The notes under the pieces were generated by a model, which did no database searches, was not told the origin of the DNA, and saw only the letters and a list, made by a program, of their open reading frames with translations. Shown piece by piece: positions 1 to 11,134 of a stretch of 64,000 nt of DNA. Location of the stretch: contig CP066225.1 in the NCBI GenBank assembly GCA_016350165.1, positions 1 through 64,000 on the forward strand, written 5' to 3'. Positions within the stretch are counted from its first letter, which is position 1. Every line of letters starts with the position of its first letter. Both the position numbers and the translations under genes were made by a program. This DNA comes from Planctomycetota bacterium (GTDB lineage: Bacteria; Planctomycetota; Phycisphaerae; Phycisphaerales; Phycisphaeraceae).

Positions 1-599
1 GTAGGGAAGCCCAATTGGCGACCGACCTTTTCACCTGTGACGACAATGGACTCGAATGTGTATGGCCGACCAATCGCGATCTCGGCATCAGCTACCCGCC
101 CTTTTTCGATTAACCAACGCACTAATGAACTGCTTACACGCACAATGTGATGATTACTCAGAACGACATCACAAGTAGGTACGATGTCGATCTGAAATCC
201 TGATTTTCCCCCAATCTCTGCAAGCAATTTAATATCGCCACGTCGCTGACGCCCGAAGCGAAAATCATTGCCTTCTACAAGCACTGCTGGCTGATATTGC
301 TCGACGACCTGTCTCACGAAATCCTCAGGTTCAAGCTGAAGTAGATCTTTTTTAGGCTCTAAGAATACGACCTGATCCGCACCGAGTTCTTTGAGTATTT
401 GCTCACGTCTTGCGACTGTACTCAATCGCCTTGGCGCCAATTCAGGCTTCAAAATGCTCATGGGATGAGGGTCGAAGCTCATAACAATCACATTGCCACC
501 ATTTTCGCTGGCCCATTGCTTCGCGCGCAATAACAACTGCTGGTGTCCTCGGTGAACACCATCAAAGTTACCGATCGTGATGACACTGCGATTACTCAT
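1..599 (-). CDS. ribF: Bifunctional riboflavin kinase/FAD synthetase, 5' part only
   Basis: Translating the minus strand from the ATG at 599 gives MSNRSVITIGNFDGVHRGHQ, followed by SFDPHPMSILKPELAP and LVEGNDFRFG. These are the nucleotidyltransferase motifs of the RibF N-terminal domain (GNFDGVHRGH nucleotide-binding motif). In the family this domain adenylates FMN to FAD, and a C-terminal flavokinase domain phosphorylates riboflavin; the protein is cytosolic. About 199 codons are present and the frame runs off the left edge while still open, so the kinase domain lies outside the window. It is divergent from the peroxiredoxin gene at 736. The family assignment is secure; activity of the unseen domain cannot be judged. 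Confidence 0.9.
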   Translation of the reverse strand, partial: MSNRSVITIGNFDGVHRGHQQLLLRAKQWASENGGNVIVMSFDPHPMSILKPELAPRRLSTVARREQILKELGADQVVFLEPKKDLLQLEPEDFVRQVVEQYQPAVLVEGNDFRFGRQRRGDIKLLAEIGGKSGFQIDIVPTCDVVLSNHHIVRVSSSLVRWLIEKGRVADAEIAIGRPYTFESIVVTGEKVGRQLGFP

Positions 600-735
600 G
601 AGAGGATATCATACTCATATTTACACAATTTGCCTGTTTGTGCCCACTCAAGAATCTTCATGAATATCGGCTGTAGAGTTGATAAAATCCAACAAAGTCT
701 CTTGAATCCAAGTTTCATATCAGGAAAAACGACAT

Positions 736-1266
736 ATGGCCAAGAAAAAAGCAACCGCTAAGAAGAAAGCATCATCAAAATCCTCTACAGCTTCAAATTT
801 AGTCGAAGCCGGCAAAGCTGCACCTGCTTTTGCTCTGAAAGATCATGAAGGCAAGACACACCGATTGTCCCAGTACAAAAATGAATATGTCGTCTTATAT
901 TTTTACCCGCGTGACAATACCTCTGGATGCACGAAGCAAGCTTGTGCGTTTCGTGATGAAATCGAAGAATTCTCAAACCTTGATGCAAAGATCATCGGAA
1001 TTTCACCAGATAATGAAGCTTCACATACCAAATTCATTGATAAGCATGACCTGCCTTTCTTACTGCTATCAGACCCAGATCACATAGCACTTAACAAGTA
1101 CGGGGTTTGGCAAGAAAAGAATATGTATGGGCGCAAGGTCATGGGTGTTGTCAGAACCACCTATATCATCAATCCCAAAGGTAAAGTCGCAGCACGTTTT
1201 GATAAAGTTCGTGTTGCTGATCATATACCAAAGGTTATTGAAGAATTAAAAAAGCTTCAGGACTAG
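736..1266 (+). CDS. bcp: Thioredoxin-dependent peroxiredoxin (Bcp/PrxQ type) with lysine-rich N-terminal tail
   Basis: A 176-residue protein. Residues 20-175 match the Bcp/PrxQ family, which reduces hydroperoxides using thioredoxin. The motif YFYPRDNTSGCTKQAC puts the peroxidatic Cys at residue 65 and the resolving Cys five residues later at 70, the atypical 2-Cys arrangement of PrxQ. GVVRTTYIINPKGKV is the usual C-terminal strand. The first 19 residues are a Lys/Ala/Ser tail, absent from typical ~155-residue Bcp, that resembles histone H1-like tails; its role is unknown. The ATG at 736 is the start that includes the tail. It appears monocistronic, ending in a hairpin that overlaps the stop codon. 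Confidence 0.93.
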   Translation: MAKKKATAKKKASSKSSTASNLVEAGKAAPAFALKDHEGKTHRLSQYKNEYVVLYFYPRDNTSGCTKQACAFRDEIEEFSNLDAKIIGISPDNEASHTKFIDKHDLPFLLLSDPDHIALNKYGVWQEKNMYGRKVMGVVRTTYIINPKGKVAARFDKVRVADHIPKVIEELKKLQD

Positions 1267-1289
1267 CTTTAGGTCCTGAAGCTTTTATT
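1250..1289 (+). terminator. Rho-independent terminator of the peroxiredoxin gene
   Basis: A 14-bp perfect stem (1250-1263 with 1273-1286) and a short loop, followed by a T-rich tract. The 5' arm is the end of the coding sequence and the stop codon lies at the stem/loop boundary. The A-rich 5' flank means it could also serve the convergent rnc gene. Confidence 0.85.
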
Positions 1290-1306
1290 ACTTATTTTAA
1301 AGATGT

Positions 1307-2086
1307 TTATTCTTCTGCAGGTGTTTCTTCAGCATCTGCATTTTTTACATCTTCTTTGCCGTTCTCTGGCCCTTTAATCGAATCCAAAAGATTCACATTG
1401 CCCTCATCGCTTTCTTCTGCAAGACCAAGTTCAAGAAGAGCATGGAGTGCTGCACGCTGCTCTGCCTCTTTCTTAGAATTAGCCCATGAAGATTTGAACT
1501 GCCTGCCATCTATCTCGACAGTTACCTCAAAGCATTTCGCGTGGTCTGGGCCCTTCTCATCAAGTAGTACATACGAAGGATTCACCGGCATGTGCTTCTG
1601 TGCATATTGCTGTAAAACACTCTTAAAGTTTTCCTGATGAGATGAAGCTTCGGCTTCTTCGATAATCGGGATCATGTATTTGAGGATGTACTCACGTGTC
1701 GGCTCAATTCCGCCGTCAAGATATATCGCAGCAATCACAGCTTCATAAACTGCAGCAGCCACGCTGCTCGGAAGACTTGGACGTCCGATCATCCCCTTGC
1801 CAAGCTCAAGTAATTCGACGAGGCCAGTTTCCTCACTGATTTGAGCACACACACGACGACTGACCACTGCGCTTTTGATTTTAGTCAGTTCACCTTCCAA
1901 TAACTCAGGGTAATTCGCATACAGGTATTCACATACAACGAAACCAAGAATGGCATCGCCTAGAAATTCCATGCGTTCATTACTGTCGAGCCGACTATCT
2001 GCATATGAGGCATGAGTGAGCGCTTCTTGCATTACGACTGGATTCTTGAATTTGTAATTTAATAAAGCCTGTGTTTCTTCGTTCAT
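1307..2086 (-). CDS. rnc: Ribonuclease III
   Basis: Double-stranded-RNA endonuclease for rRNA and mRNA processing. From the ATG at 2086 it is 259 residues. The catalytic signature NERMEFLGDAIL is at about residues 36-47, with the metal-binding acidic residues in ERMEFLGD, and a second acidic cluster, AVYEAVIAAIYLDGG, lies at about 112-126. A double-stranded-RNA-binding domain follows (FKSVLQQYAQ to KKEAEQRAALHALLELGL), then an acidic tail of about 35 residues. An in-frame TTG six codons upstream (2104) is possible, but the ATG gives the standard N-terminus. It converges with the peroxiredoxin gene and does not sit beside era or acpP as in many bacteria. Confidence 0.93.
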   Translation of the reverse strand: MNEETQALLNYKFKNPVVMQEALTHASYADSRLDSNERMEFLGDAILGFVVCEYLYANYPELLEGELTKIKSAVVSRRVCAQISEETGLVELLELGKGMIGRPSLPSSVAAAVYEAVIAAIYLDGGIEPTREYILKYMIPIIEEAEASSHQENFKSVLQQYAQKHMPVNPSYVLLDEKGPDHAKCFEVTVEIDGRQFKSSWANSKKEAEQRAALHALLELGLAEESDEGNVNLLDSIKGPENGKEDVKNADAEETPAEE

Positions 2087-2284
2087 AATAATTAACGCAA
2101 TCAACGGGCCGATTATTATTGCGACTTATTCTCAACTGGAATAACATGATTTAGGTATTGGTTTTTCCGGTGACGCTGCGGGACGACGGCCCGTCCTTCG
2201 CGCCGCTACGTCAGCGGTTTTAATCATTGTCATGAACGTTTAACCATTGTCAATACAATCCTATAAGGATATGTTGTCTGTATC

Positions 2285-4324
2285 ATGGATGATCTACTAA
2301 AAAAGCTCTATCGTGCAATTTTTGTCTTCAGCTTAATCTTGGCATCGGCCTCGACCACATCGCAACAGACACTTTTTGCTGCGGAACAATCATCTGATCA
2401 AAATTCAGCCCAAAATTCCGGGACTTTGATCAAAATTCCAGCCAAATCACAAACCATTATGCCAATCAACGAGGTACGAATTGGCATGAAGGGTTATGGC
2501 ATGACTGTCTTCAAAGGCACGACGATCGAACCCTTCCCCGTTGAAGTCTTATCGATCATCCCTGACACACAACCTAAAACTGCGTCAATCTGGATAAAAT
2601 GCGACGATCCACGCCTTACCCAATCTGGGCCCGTGCAAGGTATGTCCGGCTCTCCGATCTATCTCTGGGATGAAGGTGAAGAACAAACCATTGGCAAAGG
2701 CGGCCGCCTAATCGGTGCCTTCGCTTTTGGCTATTCACAAGTGCAGTATTGTCTCGCTGGTGTACAACCAATTGAGTACATGCGTGAAGTAGGCCAAAGA
2801 ATTGATGAGGAGGAGATGTCTAAAAAAGCCAAAAGCAGTTCACTTGCTTCTGGTACAATCCTCGCCACGCAGACCATGGCCACGCTCAATCAACTCGCAA
2901 AAATTAAAAACCTACCCGAATCTCACACAATCTATCTCGACTCTATGACCAAAATCATGGAGGCGATGTACCCTCAATCAAATATTACATCCACACAACA
3001 GCCACTTACTCAAAATTTCAGCACACAACTTAATCCACAGATGATGCTCCCACTTTCCGTAGGTTCATCACAAACCGCTCAATTCATTGCACCACTCCTA
3101 CAACCCTACGGCCTCATGCCTGTCGCCTCTTCTTCTGGCTCTCTTATCGGCTCCGCTCCACCGCCAAGTATCAACCCTGCTGATGCAATCATGCAGCCTG
3201 GCTCAACGCTTGCTGTCACTCTCGCCTACGGTGACATGGATCTCTCTGGCACCGGCACATGCACTGACATCCTCCCTGATGGTACTGTCCTCGGCTTTGG
3301 TCACGCCATGTTCGGTCAAGGTTCTTTATCACTACCAATGTCCACAGGCTATGTTCACTTCATCGTGCCTCTTCGCTCAACATCATTCAAGCAGTCATCA
3401 TCACTTCAAATCGCGGGCACCCTCGGCAACGATGAAAATTCAGCCGTCGCAGGCATCCCAAACGAATATTTCAAAACCTCACCCGTCGCAGTCACTGTCA
3501 AGCTTCCCGATCAACCCGAACGCTCTTATATCTATCACATAGCTGACCACCCTGCACTGACTCCAATCATCTCAGTCATCACAACACTCAATAGCATCGC
3601 AGCAGTACAAGAGCTACCAATTGAAAATACGATGTTCGCTGAACTAACCATGCGTTTTGAAGGCGATCGTGTTCTGACATCTAAAGTCATGCTTCCAACT
3701 GCATCTTCTCAAAGCATTGTGTTTAGCGCACTACCCATTCTTAGCAGCATGATGCAAAATCCATTCCAGCAATTAAAGCTTGAATCGATGGATGTCAACG
3801 TCAATGTCATCGATACGATTCTGGCCGGCCGCATCATCTCAGCACGCATCGATCAGGCAGAAGTTGCTCCCGGTGAAGATGTTGTTGTTCACTTTGATCT
3901 TCAGCCCTACGCAGAAGCTCCCAAGAGTTACTCTGCCAAACTGCGTGTACCAATTGATACGCCGGAAGGCAATTACCAAGTTGCAATCACCACGCCTCAG
4001 CGTTATCTCTCGCAAAAACTCTCAACTCGCCCCCATCTCCTGAAATACAACAATATTGACGAGCTTTATCAAACCATTAAACAGACATTGGATGTACAAA
4101 ACAATGCAGTTTATGTCGTCATGAATCTTGCAGACAAGGGCATTGCTATTGGACGTGAAGAACTCCCCAACCTGCCATCCTCAAAACGCATCATGATCAT
4201 GAACAAGACGAACACTTACGCAACACCATATAAAGAATTCGTTGAAACCAAGGTCGATACAGAAATCGTACCAACCGGCGAATTCCGTTTCCAAGTCAAA
4301 GTACAAAACATACCAAGCGATTAA
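2285..4324 (+). CDS. Exported SpoIVB/S55-peptidase-like protein
   Basis: A 679-residue protein with an N-terminal hydrophobic segment (residues 10-25) that looks like a signal peptide or anchor. Residues 58-170 resemble the SpoIVB peptidase S55 domain: MPINEVRIGMKGYGMTVF, then VQGMSGSPIY at about 117-126, then GRLIGAFAFGY. In S55 proteases the GMSGSP serine is the nucleophile. The remaining ~500 residues form a long region with GHAMFGQGSLSLPMSTGYVH at about 339-358 that I cannot assign. SpoIVB acts in Bacillus sporulation, so the role here must be different, perhaps envelope proteolysis. The next gene, 110 bp downstream on the same strand, is also exported, so the two may work together (inference). 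Confidence 0.75.
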   Translation: MDDLLKKLYRAIFVFSLILASASTTSQQTLFAAEQSSDQNSAQNSGTLIKIPAKSQTIMPINEVRIGMKGYGMTVFKGTTIEPFPVEVLSIIPDTQPKTASIWIKCDDPRLTQSGPVQGMSGSPIYLWDEGEEQTIGKGGRLIGAFAFGYSQVQYCLAGVQPIEYMREVGQRIDEEEMSKKAKSSSLASGTILATQTMATLNQLAKIKNLPESHTIYLDSMTKIMEAMYPQSNITSTQQPLTQNFSTQLNPQMMLPLSVGSSQTAQFIAPLLQPYGLMPVASSSGSLIGSAPPPSINPADAIMQPGSTLAVTLAYGDMDLSGTGTCTDILPDGTVLGFGHAMFGQGSLSLPMSTGYVHFIVPLRSTSFKQSSSLQIAGTLGNDENSAVAGIPNEYFKTSPVAVTVKLPDQPERSYIYHIADHPALTPIISVITTLNSIAAVQELPIENTMFAELTMRFEGDRVLTSKVMLPTASSQSIVFSALPILSSMMQNPFQQLKLESMDVNVNVIDTILAGRIISARIDQAEVAPGEDVVVHFDLQPYAEAPKSYSAKLRVPIDTPEGNYQVAITTPQRYLSQKLSTRPHLLKYNNIDELYQTIKQTLDVQNNAVYVVMNLADKGIAIGREELPNLPSSKRIMIMNKTNTYATPYKEFVETKVDTEIVPTGEFRFQVKVQNIPSD

Positions 4325-4433
4325 TCATGACCCAATGTTTCTCATGAAACTAACCATCGATTAGAAAAAACAAATCCCCCGCCACTTGGCAGGATGAAAA
4401 GAATAATGCCACTGGGCAGCGAAGGAACGCCAA

Positions 4434-6983
4434 ATGATCTTTAGCAACAAAATACGTCGCATCGCACTGGCAACAGCATGCACGTTCATGGCAGCTGCAA
4501 CACCCGCACTTGCAGTTCAACCAGAAACCTTTGTCCAATCAACAGAAGCTGATTTCAGCAAAGGTGTCAACGATAAGACTGTCGTAACTAATCTCGGCGA
4601 CATCAAGCTTTCTGCTCAAACCAAAGTCATTGGTGAAATGCCAGAGCAAGCAAGCATCATCTACGATATTCAAAAAATCGGCGACAAAACTTATCTCGCC
4701 ACTGGACCTGAAGCAAAACTTCTTGAGCAAGTGGGTGAAGTATTCAAAGAAATCGCTTCACTTGAAGGCGAGCAAGTCTTCACAATCACGCAATACAAAG
4801 GCAAACTTCTCCTTGGTATTTCTGGAGCTAACACGCGTTTAGCCACACTCGAAGAAGATGGTTCACTAAAAACACTCGTTGAACTCAAAGATGTCCGTTA
4901 CATCTGGGACATGATTCCAGTTGGCCACGAAATCGTCGTCGCATCTGGTATTGAAGGCGAAATCCTCGCAATCAATCCTGATACATTTAAGACTGAACTT
5001 GAAGAGGGCGAAGAAAATCCTGGCCTTACAACCATCCTCGATGTCGAACAAGCAAACGTTCTCTGTCTTGCAATGAACTCGAATATGCAGCTCTTTGCAG
5101 GTACCGATACGGATGGCCTTGTTTACCGTATCACCAAGCAAGAAGACGGCTCATACGAAGCATTCGTTATTCTTGATGCAAAAGAACCTGAAATCGGCGC
5201 AATCATCGTCGATACAAACGACATCGTTTATGCAGGTACCGCCGATGCGAATCAAGCCAAGCCCGGCCGCATTTCTGAAATCGTCGGCCAGGAAAAAGGA
5301 CGTCCAGAAGAACCTGCACCAGTAAACACAGAACCTGTTGGCCCATCCGAAATCCCTGATGTCCCCCCTGCTCCAGAACCAGTCAGTACAGATGCTGTAA
5401 ACGCAGAAAAGCCAATCACTACCGCGCAGGCACCTGAGGTCGAGGAACAAACCGAAACGCCACAACCTGAAGCAGAAGCCGCACAGGTTGATCAGAACGA
5501 GCAAAGCGAAGAGGAAAAAGAAGAAGCGCTTGAGCAAGCACCTGATGAAGAAATCAATGCCGAACCAACATCCGAACAGCGTGATCGCCTTCGTGAGCTT
5601 GTTCGTCAAAAACTTCTCTCTGCACGCAACTCTGGCACACTCCAAGCTCCAGCAGGTACATCTGCTGAAGGTGGCCGAAAAGCAGCTCCTTCTGTTGCAC
5701 GTTCAAAATCTTCAGGCAAGCAAGGCCCTCAGCAAGGCAACGCTATTTACCGTATCGATAAAGACGGCTTTGTATCACAAGTCTTCCGCGAGTCAGTCAT
5801 GATCCTCAAGCTTGTTGAAGATAATGGCCGTCTCCTCGTCGGTACTGGTAACGAAGGTCAGATCTTCAGCATCAATCCAAAAATCGGTGAAACCACGATC
5901 GTCGCAAACCTTGATGCTGAACAGGTCCCAGCAATGCAAGTCGTCGGTGCAGATCTACTCGTCGGCACAGCAAACCCTGCAGAGCTCATTGACCTGACAC
6001 AAGCCGACACGTCAGTTCGAGGTACGTACACATCTCCCGTCCTTGATGCATCACAAGTTTCACTCTGGGGCACACTTCGCATCACTGCCAATATCCCCGA
6101 AGGTACATCAGTCACCGTCGAAACTCGTTCCGGCAATGTGGACAACCCAGAACTCGCACCATGGTCAAAATGGTCACAAGCAAAAGTATTCATGCCGCTT
6201 GCAGAAGGTGGCTCTCCACTTCAACCACGCGAAATGCTCGTCGCCTCACCACCAGCTCGCTACATCCAATACCGAGTCACACTCATGGGAGATATGAACG
6301 ACTCACCAGTCGTCGGCCGTGTCGCCACTGCATACGTCACACCAAACCTCCGCCCAATCATCACCTCGGTTACAACCACATTCCCAGAACCTCCAAAGCA
6401 GCAACCCAACGCCAAGAAAGTCGGCCAACCTAACCCCAACATGAATATCAAATGGGAAGCATACGATCCGAACGGCGACAAACTCCTCTATACCCTCCAA
6501 TTCCAGCCTTCAGGCTCAAATCGCTGGGTCAACATCGTTAAAGATCACGAACAACCATCCTTCGAATGGAACACCTCACTACGTGCTCCGGACGGCTGGT
6601 ACTACGTTCGCGTCATTGCATCTGACAAACTCGACAACCCAGGCGACATGGCTCTGAATTACAGTCGTCGTTCTGAGCCAATCCTTGTTGACAACACGCC
6701 GCCTGTCGCAAATGACCTGCAAGTCAAAGTCTCAGGACGCAACGCAACTCTCTTCGGAACAGCCCTCGACAACTTCTCACCTATACATAAAATTGGCTAT
6801 CTACTCGATGATGAGGAATTCTTCCACCCAGTTCTCCCCGATGACCTCATCTTCGATTCGACACAGGAGACATTCTCCGTTACACTACCCGACCTACTTG
6901 CTGGTCAGCATGTAGTCACCGTTAAGATCTCTGATGAGCGCGGCAACTACGTCCTCCAGCGTAAACTATTTGAAATCAAGTGA
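4434..6983 (+). CDS. Large exported propeller-like protein of unknown function
   Basis: An 849-residue protein with a clear signal peptide (MIFSNKIRRIALATACTFMA, then a PALA cleavage region) and a GAAGGA ribosome-binding site upstream. Residues about 50-290 and 445-520 consist of short beta-rich repeats of the type KLLLGISGANTRLATL, YLATGPEAKLLEQ and LLVGTGNEGQIFSINP, which suggest a beta-propeller split by an insert. The insert (about 290-430) is a Pro/Glu/Gln-rich, acidic, probably disordered linker. The C-terminal 300 residues contain fibronectin-III-like segments (YDPNGDKLLYTLQFQP, APDGWYYVRVIASD). No catalytic motif is visible. A surface or periplasmic binding role is the most that can be inferred. 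Confidence 0.7.
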   Translation: MIFSNKIRRIALATACTFMAAATPALAVQPETFVQSTEADFSKGVNDKTVVTNLGDIKLSAQTKVIGEMPEQASIIYDIQKIGDKTYLATGPEAKLLEQVGEVFKEIASLEGEQVFTITQYKGKLLLGISGANTRLATLEEDGSLKTLVELKDVRYIWDMIPVGHEIVVASGIEGEILAINPDTFKTELEEGEENPGLTTILDVEQANVLCLAMNSNMQLFAGTDTDGLVYRITKQEDGSYEAFVILDAKEPEIGAIIVDTNDIVYAGTADANQAKPGRISEIVGQEKGRPEEPAPVNTEPVGPSEIPDVPPAPEPVSTDAVNAEKPITTAQAPEVEEQTETPQPEAEAAQVDQNEQSEEEKEEALEQAPDEEINAEPTSEQRDRLRELVRQKLLSARNSGTLQAPAGTSAEGGRKAAPSVARSKSSGKQGPQQGNAIYRIDKDGFVSQVFRESVMILKLVEDNGRLLVGTGNEGQIFSINPKIGETTIVANLDAEQVPAMQVVGADLLVGTANPAELIDLTQADTSVRGTYTSPVLDASQVSLWGTLRITANIPEGTSVTVETRSGNVDNPELAPWSKWSQAKVFMPLAEGGSPLQPREMLVASPPARYIQYRVTLMGDMNDSPVVGRVATAYVTPNLRPIITSVTTTFPEPPKQQPNAKKVGQPNPNMNIKWEAYDPNGDKLLYTLQFQPSGSNRWVNIVKDHEQPSFEWNTSLRAPDGWYYVRVIASDKLDNPGDMALNYSRRSEPILVDNTPPVANDLQVKVSGRNATLFGTALDNFSPIHKIGYLLDDEEFFHPVLPDDLIFDSTQETFSVTLPDLLAGQHVVTVKISDERGNYVLQRKLFEIK

Positions 6984-7035
6984 TTTATGACCGGGTTACA
7001 ACGGATTTTCCAGCCCCGGTATCACGGAGTTTAAA

Positions 7036-7185
7036 ATGGCTACTCACTATCCAAAACGTCGTAGTTTGATCAAACGTGCCCGTAAATTCGGCTTCCGCGC
7101 TCGCATGCGTTCAAAAGCAGGCCGCAAGCTGGTTAACCGTAAACGCAGCGTAGGCCGCAGCGTCAACGTACGTTCATCCTTCTAA
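7036..7185 (+). CDS. rpmH: 50S ribosomal protein L34, divergent N-terminus
   Basis: A 49-codon ORF with a good ribosome-binding site (CGGAG at 7025-7029) and an ATG at 7036. The translation begins MATHYPKRRSLIKRARKFGF and continues RARMRSKAGRKLVNRKR. The core GFRARMRSKAGRKLVNRKR matches the L34 signature (usually HGFRARMxTxxGRxVLxxRR). The first ~18 residues differ from the usual MKRTYQPS start, and the C-terminus is longer (SVGRSVNVRSSF). L34 lies in the 50S subunit. In most bacteria rpmH sits with rnpA and dnaA; here it stands alone between an exported protein and eno, with its own terminator at 7240. Confidence 0.85.
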   Translation: MATHYPKRRSLIKRARKFGFRARMRSKAGRKLVNRKRSVGRSVNVRSSF

Positions 7186-7239
7186 ATTCGGATGACCGAT
7201 ACGACGGTTTCTTGATCAACAAAACAGATCGAAAATCAA

Positions 7240-7266
7240 GCAGGAGCAATTCGCTCCTGCTTTTTT
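7240..7266 (+). terminator. Rho-independent terminator after rpmH
   Basis: An 8-bp GC-rich stem (7240-7247 with 7253-7260, GCAGGAGC/GCTCCTGC) and a five-base loop, followed by a run of six T. Confidence 0.9.
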
Positions 7267-9103
<1,837 letters not shown>

Positions 9104-9150
9104 TCACCCCGTCCCCCGGAAGTTCATAACTTCCAACCGATTTAAAAATC

Positions 9151-9184
9151 AAAAAAGACCCGCTCATTTGAGCGGGTCTTTTTT
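9151..9184 (+). terminator. Rho-independent terminator after eno
   Basis: A near-perfect hairpin: AAAAAAGACCCGCTCA pairs with TGAGCGGGTCTTTTTT across a very small loop, and ends in a T tract. The A-rich 5' side makes it potentially bidirectional. Confidence 0.9.
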
Positions 9185-9234
9185 CATATCCAAACTTACT
9201 ACCAGCCCCCTCATCACCCCGTTACAATATCCCC

Positions 9235-11115
9235 ATGCCATCATCCTCCTCCCCTCCCCCCTCAAAACCCATTTTCAACATCAAGGCCATCCGCCTCACA
9301 TTCATCCTCTGCCTGCTCTTCATCGCCCTCGCTATCCCCGCGACTTATCTCATAGCACCTTACTTCGCTAAAAATCAATACCTCTCAAAAATCACCTCAC
9401 AAGACGCCTCGCAACGACAGCTCGCCTACCAGTACCTCATCAAATACTCACCCAACCAACCTGACTTACTTACAACTGAACCTGTAATAAAACTTTCGGA
9501 CGAGCAAATCCTCGAACTCGCATCCACCTTCAATAACGCATCACGCTGGTCCAAAAGCACTATCCCTTCACCTTTGTACAAACGCTGGATTTTCGCCCAA
9601 CTCAACTCAGACGAACCAAGCCGTCAGATCATTGCACTTGAGCATCTCGAAGAAATCGCAACACCCAAACTCACCCATCAACTCATTCGCAATTTCATCG
9701 TACTCAGTCGGTCCAAAGACACATCAGTACGCTATGCTGTACTTATCACAATCGCACGACTTTACCACCTCATTCCTGATGCCGACCTGGACTTTTATAA
9801 CGGCTCGCTTACCAACTTTGCCCAAGATGATGACCCCATCATCTCCAGACAAGCCTTCATCATTTCCGCATTAGCACGCAACGCTCCATTCGATCACTCT
9901 CTAGCCATTCTTTTCGAGGACGATCCAGCAACTGTCAAAGAAGCCGCCTACTGGGCCATCCTCTACAAAGACCAAGGCAACGATCCCGCATTACATCTAA
10001 ACGCAGTGCTCGCCGACTTCCGCAACCCACACTTCATGCCGCACACCCTCTACGCACTCGCTTCAGCATCAAACAACCCCAAAGCTCAGCAAAAACTTCT
10101 CCAACTCGCGTCTACATCACCAGCACAAATCACGCCTGAAAACCAAATCCCAGTTTTACGAGCCATCCTCGCATTGCCCAAACCTGACTTCACGATCAAA
10201 CAAATCTCACAGTCATCCCAGTTCATCGCAATGCATGCCGAAGAACCAAATGACAGCGCACTGCTTGAGCCACTCGTCGCTGCAGCCACATACCGCTCCG
10301 GCATTGCTATGATCGAAAGTCGCTCCTATACCGACCCCTTCGGTCTCCTCGTACGGCTCGCTACCATCGAAGGCGTACACGATCAGAAACTCGAAGGGCA
10401 CATGCTTTGGATGGTCCCAGAGGAAGCACCAGATCTCCTCAAAATAGCCACCCAACGCGTCAACTCCTCACCAATTCCCGCAGCCTTCCTCTCAGCCCTG
10501 CTCTCATCCGATACTCCAATACGCGACCTTGCTGTACACATCGCCTCCCAGACCCTCTCTGACGATCAGATCAAGCTTCTCATCAGCAAGCTGCTTGAGA
10601 ACGACTCCTCAGCCGCACACACCGCCATCGCCCTCCTCCACGCCCTCACCAACCAGGCTGACCCCGATCTTATCGAATCCTTCATCCTCAACGAGCAGGA
10701 TTACATCCTCAGCAAAACAGCCGAATTCGCCCGATCGATGCAAGACCCCCACGCGCCACTCTCCACCGACCCCGAAATGCTCCTCATCAGCAATTACTAC
10801 CCACGCAGCACCCTCCTTATGCTGCTCCTCCATAGCAACCCTGCCCACCAACACGCAGCTCTCGAACATATGCTCCTATCAAACCAGTTTTCCAACGCCG
10901 ACATCATCGAGCTGCTCGACACTAAACGGTTCCACTACATCCTCTACGATATCCTCCCAAAAATCTTCGAAGATCAAGACCCTGCAGACATCCCACAACT
11001 TTGGCTCTGGGCTGACATCGGTCTCCAGAACCTGCAACTCGATATTCTCAAACAGTGGTACAACATCAACCGACATTCCCTACTAGAGTTAACCGCAACG
11101 AAAACAAAACAATAA
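9235..11115 (+). CDS. Membrane-anchored protein with HEAT-like helical repeats
   Basis: A 626-residue protein. A proline/serine-rich cytosolic start is followed by one strong transmembrane helix (LTFILCLLFIALAIPATYLI, about residues 22-41). The rest is alpha-helical and Leu/Ala-rich with loosely repeated 35-40-residue units (e.g. RQIIALEHLEEIATPKLTHQ, VRYAVLITIARLYHLIPDAD), as in HEAT or Armadillo-like solenoids. No enzyme motif is visible. The topology suggests a single-pass anchor with a large extracytoplasmic scaffold domain; partners are unknown. It is followed 19 bp later by the nitroreductase gene. The coding strand is markedly C-rich, in line with the strand-wide skew here. Confidence 0.6.
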   Translation: MPSSSSPPPSKPIFNIKAIRLTFILCLLFIALAIPATYLIAPYFAKNQYLSKITSQDASQRQLAYQYLIKYSPNQPDLLTTEPVIKLSDEQILELASTFNNASRWSKSTIPSPLYKRWIFAQLNSDEPSRQIIALEHLEEIATPKLTHQLIRNFIVLSRSKDTSVRYAVLITIARLYHLIPDADLDFYNGSLTNFAQDDDPIISRQAFIISALARNAPFDHSLAILFEDDPATVKEAAYWAILYKDQGNDPALHLNAVLADFRNPHFMPHTLYALASASNNPKAQQKLLQLASTSPAQITPENQIPVLRAILALPKPDFTIKQISQSSQFIAMHAEEPNDSALLEPLVAAATYRSGIAMIESRSYTDPFGLLVRLATIEGVHDQKLEGHMLWMVPEEAPDLLKIATQRVNSSPIPAAFLSALLSSDTPIRDLAVHIASQTLSDDQIKLLISKLLENDSSAAHTAIALLHALTNQADPDLIESFILNEQDYILSKTAEFARSMQDPHAPLSTDPEMLLISNYYPRSTLLMLLLHSNPAHQHAALEHMLLSNQFSNADIIELLDTKRFHYILYDILPKIFEDQDPADIPQLWLWADIGLQNLQLDILKQWYNINRHSLLELTATKTKQ

Positions 11116-11134
11116 CTTTTCCAAGGAGCTTGTC

